DNA of 64,000 nucleotides from Hydractinia symbiolongicarpus (lineage: Eukaryota; Cnidaria; Hydrozoa; Anthoathecata; Hydractiniidae): assembly GCF_029227915.1 (NCBI RefSeq), contig NC_079889.1, positions 5,270,001-5,334,000 on the forward strand, written 5' to 3'. Positions within the stretch are counted from its first letter, which is position 1. Every line of letters starts with the position of its first letter. The position numbers and the translations under genes are program-made. Below the pieces are notes generated by a model, which was given only the letters and a program-made list of their open reading frames with translations, was not told where the DNA came from and ran no database searches. Shown in pieces: positions 15,001 through 27,300 of the stretch.

Positions 15001-18000
15001 ATGCCATATTACGGCCTTTATAGGACTGTGCACGTAGTTAAGAGTGTTGTAAGGCCATGGCGCTAAGGAAAACCTCTTGGAACGTCGTAGTGCATTGAGA
15101 CTGGAAGGAATAGTACAATAGTAACCTGCGCAGGCAGATGGAACCACGTGATTTACGTGTGAGGCCTTTATTAGACTGCAAAAGGCCATATTACAGCCTT
15201 TATAGGACTGTGCACGTAGTTAAGAGCGTTCTAAGGCGACAGCGCTAATGAAAATGACTTGGGACGTTGTAGCGCATTGAGACTGGAAGGAATAGTCCAA
15301 TGGTAACCTTCGCAGGCAGGTGAAACTACGTGATTTACGTGTGAGGCCGTTATTAGACTGCAAAAGGCCATATTACGGCCTTTATAGGACTGTGCACATA
15401 GTTAAAAGTTGTAAGGCCACAGCGCCAAGGAAAACCTCTTGGAACGTTGTAGTGCATTGAGACTGGAAGGAATAGTCCAATGGTAACCTTTGCAGGCAGG
15501 TGAAACCACGTGATTTACGTGTGAGACCGTTATTAGACTGCAAAAGGCCATATTACAGCCTTTATACGACTGTGCACGTAGTTAAGAGTTGTAAGGCCAC
15601 AGCGCCAAGGAAAACCTCTTGGAACGTTGTAGTGCATTGAGACTGGAAGGAATAGTCCAATGGTAACCTTTACAGTCAGATAGAACCACGTGATTTACGT
15701 GTGAGGCTATTGTTAGACTGCAAAAGGCCATATTACAGCCTGTATAGGACTGTGAACGTAGTTAAGAGTGTTGTCAGGCCACAACGCTAAGAAAAACTTC
15801 TTGGAACGTTGTAGTACATTGAGACTGGAAGGAATAGTCCAATGGTAACCTGCGCAGGCAGGTGAAACCACCTGATTTACGTGTGAGGCCTTTATTAGAC
15901 TGCAAAAGGCCATATTACAGCCTATATAGGACTGTGAACGTAGTTAAGAGTGTTGTCAGGCTACAGCGCTAAGGAAAACCTCTTGGAACGTTGTAGCGCA
16001 TTGAGACTGGAAGGAATAGTCCAATGGTAACCTTTGCAGGCAGATGGAACCACGTGATTTACGTGTGAGGCCTTTATTAGTCTGCAAAAGGCCATATTAC
16101 AGCCTTTATAGGACTGTGCACGTAGTTAAGAGCGTTCTAAGGTGATGGCGCTAATGAAAATGACTTGGGACGTTGTAGCGCATTAAGACTGGAAGGAATA
16201 GTCCAACGGTAACCTTCGCAGGCATGTTTAATCACGTGATTTACGTATGAAGCCTTTATTAGACTGCAAAAAGCCATATTACAGCCTGTCTAGGACTGTG
16301 AACGTAGTTAAGAGTGTTGTAAGGCAACAGCGCTAAGGAAAACCTCTTGGAACGTTGTTGTGCATTGAGACTGGAAGGAATAGTCTAATGGTAACCTTCG
16401 CAGGCAGGTGAAACCACGTGATTTACGTGTGAAGCCTTTATTAGACTGCAAAAGGCCATATTACGGCCTTTATAGGACTGTGCACGTAGTTAAGAGTTTT
16501 GTAAGGCCATGGCGCTAATGAAAACGACTTGGGACGTTGTAGCGCATTGAGACTGGACGACTAGTCCAATGTTAACCTGCGCAGGCAGCTGAAACCGCGT
16601 GATTTACGTCTGCGGCCTTTATTGGACTGCAAAAGGCCATATTACGGCCTTTATAGGACTATGCACGTAGTTAAGACTGTTGTAAGGCCATGGCGCTAAG
16701 GAAAACCTCTTGGAACGTCGTAGTGCATTGAGACTGGAAGGAATAGTACAATAGTAACCTGCGCAGGCAGATGAAACCACGTGATTTACGTGTGAGGCCT
16801 TTATTAGACTGCAAAAAGGCCATATTACAGCCTGTATAGGACTGTGAACGTAGTTAAGAGCGTTCTAAGGCGACGGCGCTAATGAAAATGACTTGGGACG
16901 TTTTAGCGCATTGAGACTGTAAGGAATAGTCTAATGGTAACCTTCGCAGGCAGGTGAAACCACGTGATGTACGTGTGAAGCCTTTATTAGACTGCAAAAG
17001 GCCATATTACGGCCTTTATAGGACTGTGCACGTAGTTAAGAGTTTTGTAAGGCCATGGCGCTAATGAAAACGACTTGGGCCGTTGTAGCGCATTGAGACT
17101 GGTACGACTAGTCCAATGGTAACCTGCGCAGGCAGCTGAAACCGCGTGATTTACGTCTGCGGCCTTTATTGGACTGCAAAAGGCCATATTACGGCCTTTA
17201 TAGGACTGTGCACGTAGTTAAGAGTGTTGTAAGGCCATGGCGCTAAGGAAAACCTCTTGGAACGTTGTTGTGCATTGAGACTGGTAGGAATAGTCCAATG
17301 GTAACCTTTGCAGTCAGATGGAACCACGTGATTTACGTGTGAGGCCTTTATTAGACTGCAAAATGCTATATTACAGCCTGTATAGGACTGTGAACGTAGT
17401 TAAGAGTGTTGTTAGACCACAGCGCTAAGGAAAACCTCTTGGAACGTTGTAGCGCATTGAGACTGGAAGGAATAGTCCAATGGTAACCTTTGCAGGCAGA
17501 TGGAACCACGTGATTTACGTGGGAGGCCTTTATTAGACTGCAAAAGGCCATATTACAGCCTTTATAGGACTGTGCACGTAGTTAAGAGCGTTCTAAGGCG
17601 ATGGCGCTGATGAAAATGACTTGAGACGTTGTAGCGCATTGAGACCGGAAGGAATAGTCCTATGGTAACCTTCGCAGGCAGGTTAAACCACGTGATTTAC
17701 GTGTAAAGCCTTTATTAGACTGCAAAAGGCCAAATTACAGCCTTTATAGGACTGTGCACGTAGTTAAGAGGTTGTAAGGCCACGGCGCCAAGGAAAACCT
17801 CTTGAAACGTTGTAGTGCATTGAGATTTGAAGGAATAGTCCAATGGTAACCCTTGCAGGCAGATGGAACCACGTGATTTACGTGTGAGGCCTTTATTAGA
17901 CTGCAAAAAGGCCATATTACAGCCTGTATAGGACTGTGAACGTAGTTAAGAGTGTTGTCAGGCCACAGCGCTAAGAAAAACCTCTTGGAACGTTGTAGTG

Positions 18001-21000
18001 CATTGAGACTGGAAGGAATAGTCCAATGGTAACCTTTGCAGGCAGATGGAACCACGTGATTTACGTGTGAGGCCTTTATTAGACTGCAAAAGGCCATATT
18101 ACAGCCTTTATAGGACTGTGCACGTAGTTAAGAGCGTTCTAAGGTGATGGCGCTAATGAAAATGACTTGGGACGTTGTAGCGCATTGAGACTGGAAGGAA
18201 TAGTCCAATGTTAACCTTCGCAGGCAGGTTAAACCACGTGATTTACGTGTGAGGCCTCTATTGGACTGCAAAAAGGCCATATTACAGCCTGTATAGGACT
18301 GTGCACGTAGTTAAGAGCGTTCTAAGGCGATGGCGCTAATGAAAATGACTTGGGACGTTGTAGCGCATTTAGACTGGAAGGAATAGTCCAATGGTAACCT
18401 TCGCAGGCAGGTTAAACCACGTGATTTACGTGTGAAGCCTTTATTAGACTGCAAAAGGCCATATTACAGCCTGTATAGGACTGTGCACGTAGTTAAGAGT
18501 TTTGTAAGGCCACGGCGCTAAGGAAAACCTCTTGGAACGTTGTAGTGCATTGAGACTGGAAGGAATAGTCCAATGGTAATCTTTGCAGTCACATGGAACC
18601 ACGTGATTTACGTGTGAGGCCTTTATTAGACTGCAAAAGGCCATATTACAGCCTGTATAGGACTGTGAACGTAGTTAAGAGTGTTGTCAGGCCACAGCGC
18701 TAAGGAAAACCTCTTGGAACGTTGTAGCGCATTGAGACTGGAAGGAATAGTCCGATGGTAACCTTTGCAGGCAGATGGAACCACGTGATTTACGTGTGAG
18801 GCCATTATTAGACTGCAAAAGGCCATATTACAGCCTTTATAGGACTGTGCACGTAGTTAAGAGCGTTCTAAGGCGATGGCGCTAATGAAAATGACTTGGG
18901 ACGTTGTAGCGCATTGAGACTGGAAGGAATAGTCCAATGGTAACCTTCGCAGGCAGGTTAAACCACGTGATTTACGTGTGAAGCCTTTATTAGACTGCAA
19001 CAGGCCATATTACGGCCTTTATAGGATTGTGCACGTAGTTAAGAGTTTTGTAAAGCCATGGCGCTAATGAAAACGGCTTGGGACGTTGTAGCGCATTGAG
19101 ACTGGAACGACTAGTCCAATGGTAACCTTTGCAGGCAGATGGAACCACGTGATTTACGTGTGAGGCCTCTATTGGACTGCAAAAGGCTATATTACGGCCT
19201 TTATACGACTGTGCACGTAGTTAAGAGCGTTCTAAGGCGACGGCGCTAATGAAAATGACTTGGGACGTTGTAGCGCATTGAGACTGGAAGGAATAGTCCA
19301 ATGGTAACCCTTGCAGGCAGATGGAACCGCGTGATTTACGTGTGAGGCCTTTATTAGACTGCAAAAAGGCCATATTACAGCCTGTATAGGACTGTGAACG
19401 TAGTTAAGAGTGTTGTCAGGCCACAGCGCTAAGAAAAACCTCTTGGAACGTTGTAGCGCATTAAGACTGGAAGGAATAGTCCAATGGTAACCCTTGCAGG
19501 CAGATGGAACCACGTGATTTACGTGTGAGGCCTTTATTAGACTGCAAAAGGCCATATTACAGCCTTTATAGGACTGTGCACGTAGTTAAGAGCGTTCTAA
19601 GGTGATGGCGCTAATGAAAATGACTTGGGACGTTGTAGCGCATTGAGACTGGAAGGAGTAGTCCAATGGTAACCTTTGCAGGCAGATGGAACCACGTGAT
19701 TTACGTGTGAGGCCTTTATTAGACTGCAAAAGGCCATATTACAGCCTTTATAGGACTGTGCACGTAGTTAAGAGCGTTCTAAGGCGATGGCGCTAATGAA
19801 AATGACTTGGGACGTTGTAGCGCATTGAGACTGGAACGACTAGTCCAATGGTAACCTGCGCAGGCAGCTGAAACTGCGTGATTTACGTCTGCAACCTTTA
19901 TTGGACTGCAAAAAGCCATATTACGGCCTTTATAGGACTGTGCACGTAGTTAAGAGGTTGTAAGGCCACGGCGCCAAGGAAAACCTCTTGAAACGTTGTA
20001 GTGCATTGAGATTTGAAGGAATAGTCCAATGGTAACCCTTGCAGGCAGATGGAACCACGTGATTTACGTGTGAGGTCTTTATTAGACTGCAAAAAGGCCA
20101 TATTACAGCCTGTATAGGACTGTGAACGTAGTTAAGAGTGTTGTCAGGCCACAGCGCTAAGAAAAACCTCTTGGAACGTTGTAGCGCATTGAGACTGGAA
20201 GGAATAGTCCAATGGTAACCTTTGCAGGCAGATGGAACCACGTGATTTACGTGTGAGGCCTTTATTAGACTGCAAAAGGCCATATTACAGCCTTTATAGG
20301 ACTGTGCACGTAGTTAAGAGCGTTCTAAGGCGATGGCGCTAATGAAAATGACTTGGGACGTTGTAGCGCATTGAGACTGGAAGGAATACTCCAATGGTAA
20401 CCCTTGCAGGCAGATGGAACCACGTGATTTACGTGTGAGGTCTTTATTAGACTGCAAAAAGGCCATATTACAGCCTGTATAGGACTGTGCACGTAGTTAA
20501 GAGCGTTCTAAGGCGATGGCGCTAATGAAAATGACTTGGGACGTTGTAGCGCATTAAGACTGGAAGGAATAGTCCAATGGTAACCTTCGCAGGCAGGTTA
20601 AACCACGTGATTTACGTGTAAGCCTTTATTAGACTGCAAAAGGCCATATTACAGCCTGTATAGGACTGTGCACGTAGTTAGGAGTGTTGTAAGGCCACGG
20701 CGCTAAGGAAAACCTCTTGGAACGTTGTAGTGCATTGAGACTGGAAGGAATAGTCCAATGGTAATCTTTGCAGTCACATGGAACCACGTGATTTACGTGT
20801 GAGGCCTTTATTAGACTGCAAAAGGCCATATTACAGCCTGTATAGGACTGTGAACGTAGTTAAGAGTGTTGTCAGGCCACAGCGCTAAGGAAAACCTCTT
20901 GGAACGTTGTAGCGCATTGAGACTGGAAGGAATAGTCCGATGGTAACCTTTGGAGGCAGATGGAACCACGTGATTTACGTGTGAGGCCTTTATTAGACTG

Positions 21001-21011
21001 CAAAAGGCCAT
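12059..21011. repeat. Higher-order block, copy 2 (shortened)
   Basis: This is a second copy of the multi-monomer block. Against copy 1 the offset steps down from 12008 (to about 2480) to 11644 (for example 3342 to 14986), to 11279 (4434 to 15713 through 7165 to 18444) and to 8917 (10315 to 19232 through 11894 to 20811). The steps are 364, 365 and 2362 bp, which are 2, 2 and 13 monomers. Loss or gain in whole monomers is what unequal crossing-over between in-register repeats produces. Between the steps identity is very high, so the duplication is recent relative to monomer divergence. Confidence 0.85.
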
Positions 21012-22082
21012 ATTACAGCCTTTATAGGACTGTGCACGTAGTTAAGAGTGTTCTAAGGCAACTGCGCTAATGAAAACGACTTGGGACGTTGTAGTGCATT
21101 GAGATTTGAAGGAATAGTCCGCTGGTAACCTTTGCAGGCAGATGGAACCACGTGATTTACGTGTGAGGCCTTTATTAGACTGCAAAAGGCCATATTACAG
21201 CCTGTATATGACTGTGAACGTAGTTAAGAGTGTTGTCAGGTCACAGCGCTAAGTAAAACCTCTTGGAACGTTGTAGTGCATTGAGACTGAAAGGAATAGT
21301 CCAATGGTAACCTGCGCAGGCAGGTGAAACCACGTGATTTAATTGTGAAGCCTTTATTAGACTGCAAAAGGCCATATTACAGCCTTTATAGGACTGTGCA
21401 CGTAGTTAAGAGCGTTCAAAGGCGACGGCGCTAATGAAAATGACTTGGGACGTTGTAGCGCATTGAGACTGGAGGGAATAGTCCAATGGTAATTTTCGCA
21501 GGCAGGTGAAAGCACGTGATTTGTGTGTGAAGCCTTTATTAGACTGCAAAAGGCCATATTACGGCCTTTATAGGACTGTGCACGTAGTTAAGAGTGTTGT
21601 AAGGCCATGGCGCTAAGGAAAACCTCTTGGAACGTTGTAGTGCATTGAGACTGGAAGAAATAGTCCAATGGTAACCTGCGCGGGCAGGTGAAACCACGTG
21701 ATTTACGTGTGAAGCCTTTATTAGACTGCAAAAGGCCATATTACGGCCTTTATAGGGCAGAAGATCGACTCTTGACACAATTACTTTAAATTGTCTCTGA
21801 TGTTGTAGAGCACTCTCGCTGTACGGAATAATTTTCTGCACTTTACACACGGAACTTCCGTTGATGTCGATGGTAGGCCTAGGCCCATCACTTCGTCTGC
21901 TGCAGTTGCAGGTCTTGAATTTCCGATGGAATCGCCATTCCCCCCATTCATTATTCGTCCTTCTCTGCTTTCAGCTAGTAATATTATTGAAAATAATTAT
22001 CTTGATATTATCTCAGCAACTCGTTGCGTTATCATAATTTTAAATTCACCAACGGCACTAAAATTCCGTTACGGAAAAGCGT

Positions 22083-22094
22083 CCGCCATCTTGG
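22083..22094. promoter_or_regulatory. Possible YY1-type site
   Basis: CCGCCATCTTGG matches the CCGCCATNTTG-type core common near metazoan transcription starts. It lies about 2.2 kb before the first recognised RIPOR exon and 250 bp from the tRNA gene. A single motif match in AT-rich DNA is weak evidence. Confidence 0.2.
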
Positions 22095-22333
22095 AAAGCT
22101 ATTGCAAAGATCATTCTAATTTTTGCGCGCTGATCTCGGGAAGGAGGGAAAAATAATTTCGCGGCCACAAATACAAATTCGTAGCCTCTTGTGTCAAATA
22201 CCTAATAAAAATATTTCCCGCCACGAAAGAAAATTTATTTACTCATTGCAACTAAAGTGTGCTCTCTAGAGACATATTTGCAACTAAAAATCCGAGTTGA
22301 GGATTGTTATGACTGCCGCATCATAAAAGTACA

Positions 22334-22338
22334 AAAAC
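22334..22338 (-). terminator. Pol III terminator of tRNA-Asn
   Basis: Five consecutive T residues on the minus strand begin five bases after the tRNA 3' end, the usual RNA polymerase III stop signal. Confidence 0.75.
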
Positions 22339-22342
22339 GTTT

Positions 22343-22346
22343 CGCT

Positions 22347-22399
<53 letters not shown>

Positions 22400-22416
22400 A
22401 ATTGCGCCACGGAAGC
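22343..22416 (-). tRNA. tRNA-Asn (GTT)
   Basis: The minus strand reads as a complete 74-nt cloverleaf. The acceptor stem GCTTCCG pairs with CGGGAGC, with one T-G pair. The A box is TGGCGCAATTGG, the anticodon loop CTGTTAA carries GTT, and the B box is GGTTCAAGCCC. The discriminator base is G and CCA is not encoded, as in eukaryotes. There is no intron. A run of five T on the minus strand (22334-22338) just past the 3' end is a standard RNA polymerase III terminator. It delivers asparagine for AAC/AAU codons. It lies about 590 bp from the satellite edge. Confidence 0.96.
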
Positions 22417-23729
22417 TGATATACAGGATGATGTTTTTATATATATTTACAAATGATAGTAAAATATAAACACCATGGCTATTAGTTTTCAACGGAAATA
22501 AATATATTTTCCACAAATAAACATTTGGCTTTCCTACTTGAGTATGTCAGAAGTGGGTAACAAGATATAAATGACGTAACATTTATTCATTAATGCTCAT
22601 TGATGGTTGCATCTACAAAAATATATGAGTGTTATTTTTTTTGCCTCGATTAGCTTGCTTCATTTTAAAAAGAACATTGTGGTAAAAATTAGAATGACTG
22701 TGTCAAAACAAAAGAGCCCAAGGATTTAAAAATTTTCACCTTTTTGTGACCTTTGACTTTGTGTTTTTTATTGGAAACTACTGCTGTGTTGTTGACAGAA
22801 AACATTTACGCTTTCCGTTGTTTTTTTTTTGATTTACCACTTTGGTGTTTTTTTTTCTCATCAAACAATCTCTGAGGATAAAGAGCACTAAATTTTGGTA
22901 GTGAATTTTTTTTCTGCGATAGCAAGCTAACTATAGCTATTATAATATTATATATCTGTAAACAAACAGTATATTGTTCAACTATAATTTTTTTTTTGTT
23001 TTGCCTAAAAATATATAGCTATGATCTAGCTATCAAATTCTTTTTCTCTCATAAGTAATTTTTCCCATAGTTAGACTATTCCAATTCTTGGTGGTAAGAA
23101 AAATTATGCTGGGTCTCCTGGGCATTATGTTGCTAAATACGTATTTATATATAGCTAAATGAACAAATTTTATGTCTCTATTAAAAAAGAAATTCAACAG
23201 ATCATATATTGCCTTTAATTTGGGAGGGATACCCTCATTATATATACTATAAATATATACAGTATAGCACTGGATTGTGGCACATTTATTTTAATAATAA
23301 AAAAAATATTTCAATGTTTTATATATACTTTAATGTTTATTTCTCATTACTCTACACACATACCATAACTTTAAAGTAAAAGAACTTACAATAAAATAAT
23401 AAAAATAAAATGTACACAGCACAAGTTGTTTGAAGCTGATGCAAAAATTTAAGCCTTGGTTTTAAGGTTAAAAACTATATAGGTGTAATTTTCAAATTTT
23501 ACAACTTAGCAGTTTTACATTGCTAAAAACTCTTATGTTGCTATTTGTAAGAAAATCATTATAATTCTTTTAAAGAACTTATGTATATACTTTTGAGTTT
23601 GTTTAATTTTTTAATCTGACAATTTGCTTAGCAGATGCTTCATTGTTGAGTGAAATCTCACGCTTAGAAATTCGGTTTAATATATAAAAAGTATGGATGG
23701 TTGACAATGTCAAATTGACTGGCTGATTG
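22417..23729. other. AT-rich non-coding stretch
   Basis: No exon, RNA gene or transposon is recognisable. The sequence is rich in T-runs and TATATA clusters and lies upstream of the RIPOR gene. Upstream untranslated exons could be here but cannot be seen. Confidence 0.5.
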
Positions 23730-24105
<376 letters not shown>

Positions 24106-24339
24106 TCTGTTCATACATTTTTCCCAGATGTATACACTTATACAGTGGATGTCATCACTTCCTGACTTTATGTTGTTATTAACTTATTTTCTTATCATGG
24201 GAAAAGTTTAGTTTAAATGTATTTACTCTATTGTCAATAAATAAGAACATTTAATCTTTAAAATACTAAAAAAGATGCTAATGAAAGCACAAAAGTTGTT
24301 CAAATAATGCAAGTAAAAAATTGTTTTTACCTTATTTAG

Positions 24340-27300
24340 GTTTCAAAATGTAAAGGTGGAAAACAAAGAAAAATGGTAAGAGTTTTCATAAATTTTCCCT
24401 ATACATAAAACTATTTTTTATATATTATATCTAAAATCATACACAATTTCTCTTTTTAACTGTGTCATCAGCAATTCAGTTAGTTTATTATGTTCTGATG
24501 CTGCAAAAGAAATTCTTTATTGTGTTAATTATATTTAAGATTGCTATTCTCAATGTATAGTATAATTACTTTAAAAAATGTTAACAAATTAAATGTATTA
24601 TGCATTACTAATCTTTATTCTCATCTGACAAGGTTTCTGCATTTTAGTTATGTACTCTTTCCTTTCTATAATTTGTTAAGATATTTATATGATAGTTTTA
24701 AACACTGCAGACAAAAGTATCAAAGTATTGGGTGATCTGAATTTTTTATGTATATATACATATACCAGTGTGTGAAAATTTATGGTGTTGTTGAATATTC
24801 AATAATATCCAATTCACTACTTTTATATATATTTTATGTGTAGTTAATTTATTTGGTAATGTTAATTAAGATGCAAACATTGTGTGAATTAGGTAATCTT
24901 TTGTGTTTTTAGGAAAACGGGGTTTTAAGAAAAAGTTTAGAATTGAAATCTTTGCAGGACTTGTCTGTGAAAGCATCCCACTTATACTACAACAAGTTAC
25001 CCATTCGAGTAGCTTCTGAAAAACACTGTTACAAACGACGTTCATGGTTGTTGCCAGAAGGAGAAACTGTTGCTGAAATATATCGTCAAATTCAAGGACA
25101 GAAAAGGTCAAGACCAATCACATCTGGACAGCGAATTCCACAAGTTTTGTATTACATTGATGCATGTTTATTGCTTAAAAACTTGTTTAAGTATGTGCTT
25201 TCAGTCAGCATTAAAATATTTTTTTATCATTCAATTTGACTGCTTTTTAACAAACAAAGTTTTGCCAAACATTAAAGAAGCATTTTATTAATAACCTTTT
25301 AATTCACTAACTGTATTTAATTTACCAAGGTTACTCTTGAAGTGTTTTAACAATAATAATGACAACAAGCGCTTTAATTACATGTCTGTCTAGTTGACAC
25401 ACACTGGATTTGTCTGAATGGGACATGATAGCTACTTTGCAGAATTTGAATTATAAAAAGTCTGTGTGCGAAAAGTTGGCTGACTCTGGAGAAGAAAATC
25501 TCTTTTCTGTTGTGGGCTAGAAGCATTGTAGGCTATTTTCCATTTCCCTTTTTAATGCTTATTTTGTTGCAGCAACCACTTTAGAATTATGTGATACAAA
25601 CAATTGATGAAAAAATGGAAGTCACAATTTTTAGATTTTCTCTGTGGAATGATTTACCAACACATCATTTCAATTCGCAAATTGTGGGTTGCAACCTGCC
25701 AATTCCAACTCTGCTAAGTGTGTGAAATACTGTTTTTAATATTGGTTTTGCATTCTTAATGTAACATCAGGGTTGGGAACAAAATTTCCATTTTTTTCTT
25801 TCTTAGGACAATTGTTACTCATGGTAACCTTATTAACCAATGTATAGTAAGAAACTTAACCTTATTAGGCATGCTATATCTTTAAAAAAATAAGTACAAC
25901 AATTGACACGACATCCTGGTATAGTGTTTAAATTTAATTTTGAATTAGTTCTTATTAGTTTATCTGCAGTTGAGAAATTATCAGAGAATGCTTTTGTACT
26001 GTTGAATTTGAATTCAAATGTTTAAAGTCAAAAACAATGTATATGTAACATTTTATATAAGTATCGTACCTGTCAGCAATAATTTGTAGATCCTGCTTGC
26101 AGAAGTCTACTAAACAAGGCATTTTCTACAGATATTCAGGACCAAAAAGTTAGAAAGCTGTTATGGAAATTAAAGAAAAGAGATGTTGGTTTGCAGATTA
26201 GATAAATTTTCCTTTTTAAGATAATTCAAACTCTACTTTGAATGAGTGTAAAAAACACATAGGTTTTATTGTTTTTAAATACTTAAATTATATTTTGTTT
26301 GCTAAATTTTAACATTGCAAAGTAACCTAAGGTTGTATAACATGTATTTTAGTATTACAGAAACCTTCTGTTTTACTTTCATTACAGTGAAACTAGCTAG
26401 CATTAGGTTTGAAACCAGAACCAGTTTTGAATTTCATCTGTGTAAACCAACTCTGCCAGAACTAATTACACCCAATTTCAAATATTTCTTAGTAACTTTC
26501 TAAGCTTGCAAGTTTGATAACAACAACTAATTAAATTCTTTTATACAATGGTTACATAGCTTTTTTGTCATATTTATTGATCAATTTAATTTCCTGTTTT
26601 TGTGAGGAACTTCCCTTTCAAATTTTGTTGTTGCATACACGAGACATAAATCTGATAACATTTTAAATTTTATAGAATATCAGCCGAACAATTTGAAGAA
26701 TCTCGACGAAATGAACTGGATTCTGAGGTATGCAAGAAAATCTGTTTACATACTACACTCCTATTGTAAACCACATATAATTAACATAATTATTTATAAT
26801 TATGCCAATTGAATCATTAAGTAGCTATATGAAGAATGACTGTTTAATTGATGTCCGCATTATAAGGTTCGAGTTTGTAATTCAATTCGGTTGGCAAAAA
26901 ACAAGTTCATCATAGTCATCAATTCCCTTCATAGATTACAACTTGTGTAACTGACTTATATTCATTTGTGAACTTTGCCTTATACGAAGTTTTATGTCTG
27001 TATTACAAAGATGAATCAAAATTTAGGTAATCTGTTAGATGATTGTTAAAAAATTTTGCTTGTTGTGTACAGAAAATTGCTTACAATAATTTATCAATCA
27101 TTAAGTGCTATAACGCTTTTAAAATGACACAAAAAATAAGTGGCCTCACTATAGTTCATATTTTTATTTCAGGGTATAAGGATTATAAATGTGTATTTTA
27201 AAACTAAGCTTGTCCTCAAAAGTTCTCTGTTTTTATAATACTCTAAATGAATTCAATTACCTGCAATTACCTTCAAAACTTTTTTTTGAGGACGAATTCT

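Larger units (their letters stand above)
1..21756. repeat. Satellite array, ~182-bp monomer, ~119 copies
   Basis: A head-to-tail tandem repeat fills the first third of the window with no other sequence in it. The landmark AGGACTGTGC/AGGACTGTGA recurs at 101, 283 and 465, giving a 182-bp period. Some monomers are 183 bp because a run of four A becomes five (GCAAAAAGGCC). Others carry small deletions, such as the shortened GTTAAGAGTTGTAAGG near 4310 and 9215. Copies are clearly related but not identical. The array starts before position 1 and stops abruptly at about 21756, in the middle of a monomer, after CCTTTATAGG. No rRNA, snRNA or tRNA is recognisable in the unit. The length and uniformity fit a centromeric, pericentromeric or other heterochromatic satellite; that location is inference. 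Confidence 0.97.
21757..22342. other. Unique flank between satellite and tRNA, no confident gene
   Basis: Single-copy sequence begins directly after the last truncated monomer. Near 22083 it contains CCGCCATCTTGG, which matches the YY1-type promoter motif GCCATCTTG. Open frames here (for example 21926-22156 plus) have no recognisable domains. The minus-strand frame at 21539-21850 is an artefact that joins satellite to unique sequence. The region could hold promoter elements for the downstream gene, but no TATA box or transcription start can be assigned. Confidence 0.4.

Noticed and set aside
1-21756. CRISPR array
   Set aside because: The whole 182-bp unit repeats without unique spacers and the genome is eukaryotic.
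1-21756. 5S rRNA or snRNA tandem gene cluster
   Set aside because: No 5S internal control boxes or snRNA motifs are seen in the monomer.
1-21850. About 60 short minus-strand ORFs with MAFCSLIKASHVNH-like products
   Set aside because: They follow the satellite monomer exactly, differ only as the monomers do and have no gene context, so they are not listed as genes.
21539-21850. 103-codon minus ORF across the array edge
   Set aside because: It joins unique sequence to a satellite monomer frame and has no recognisable domain.
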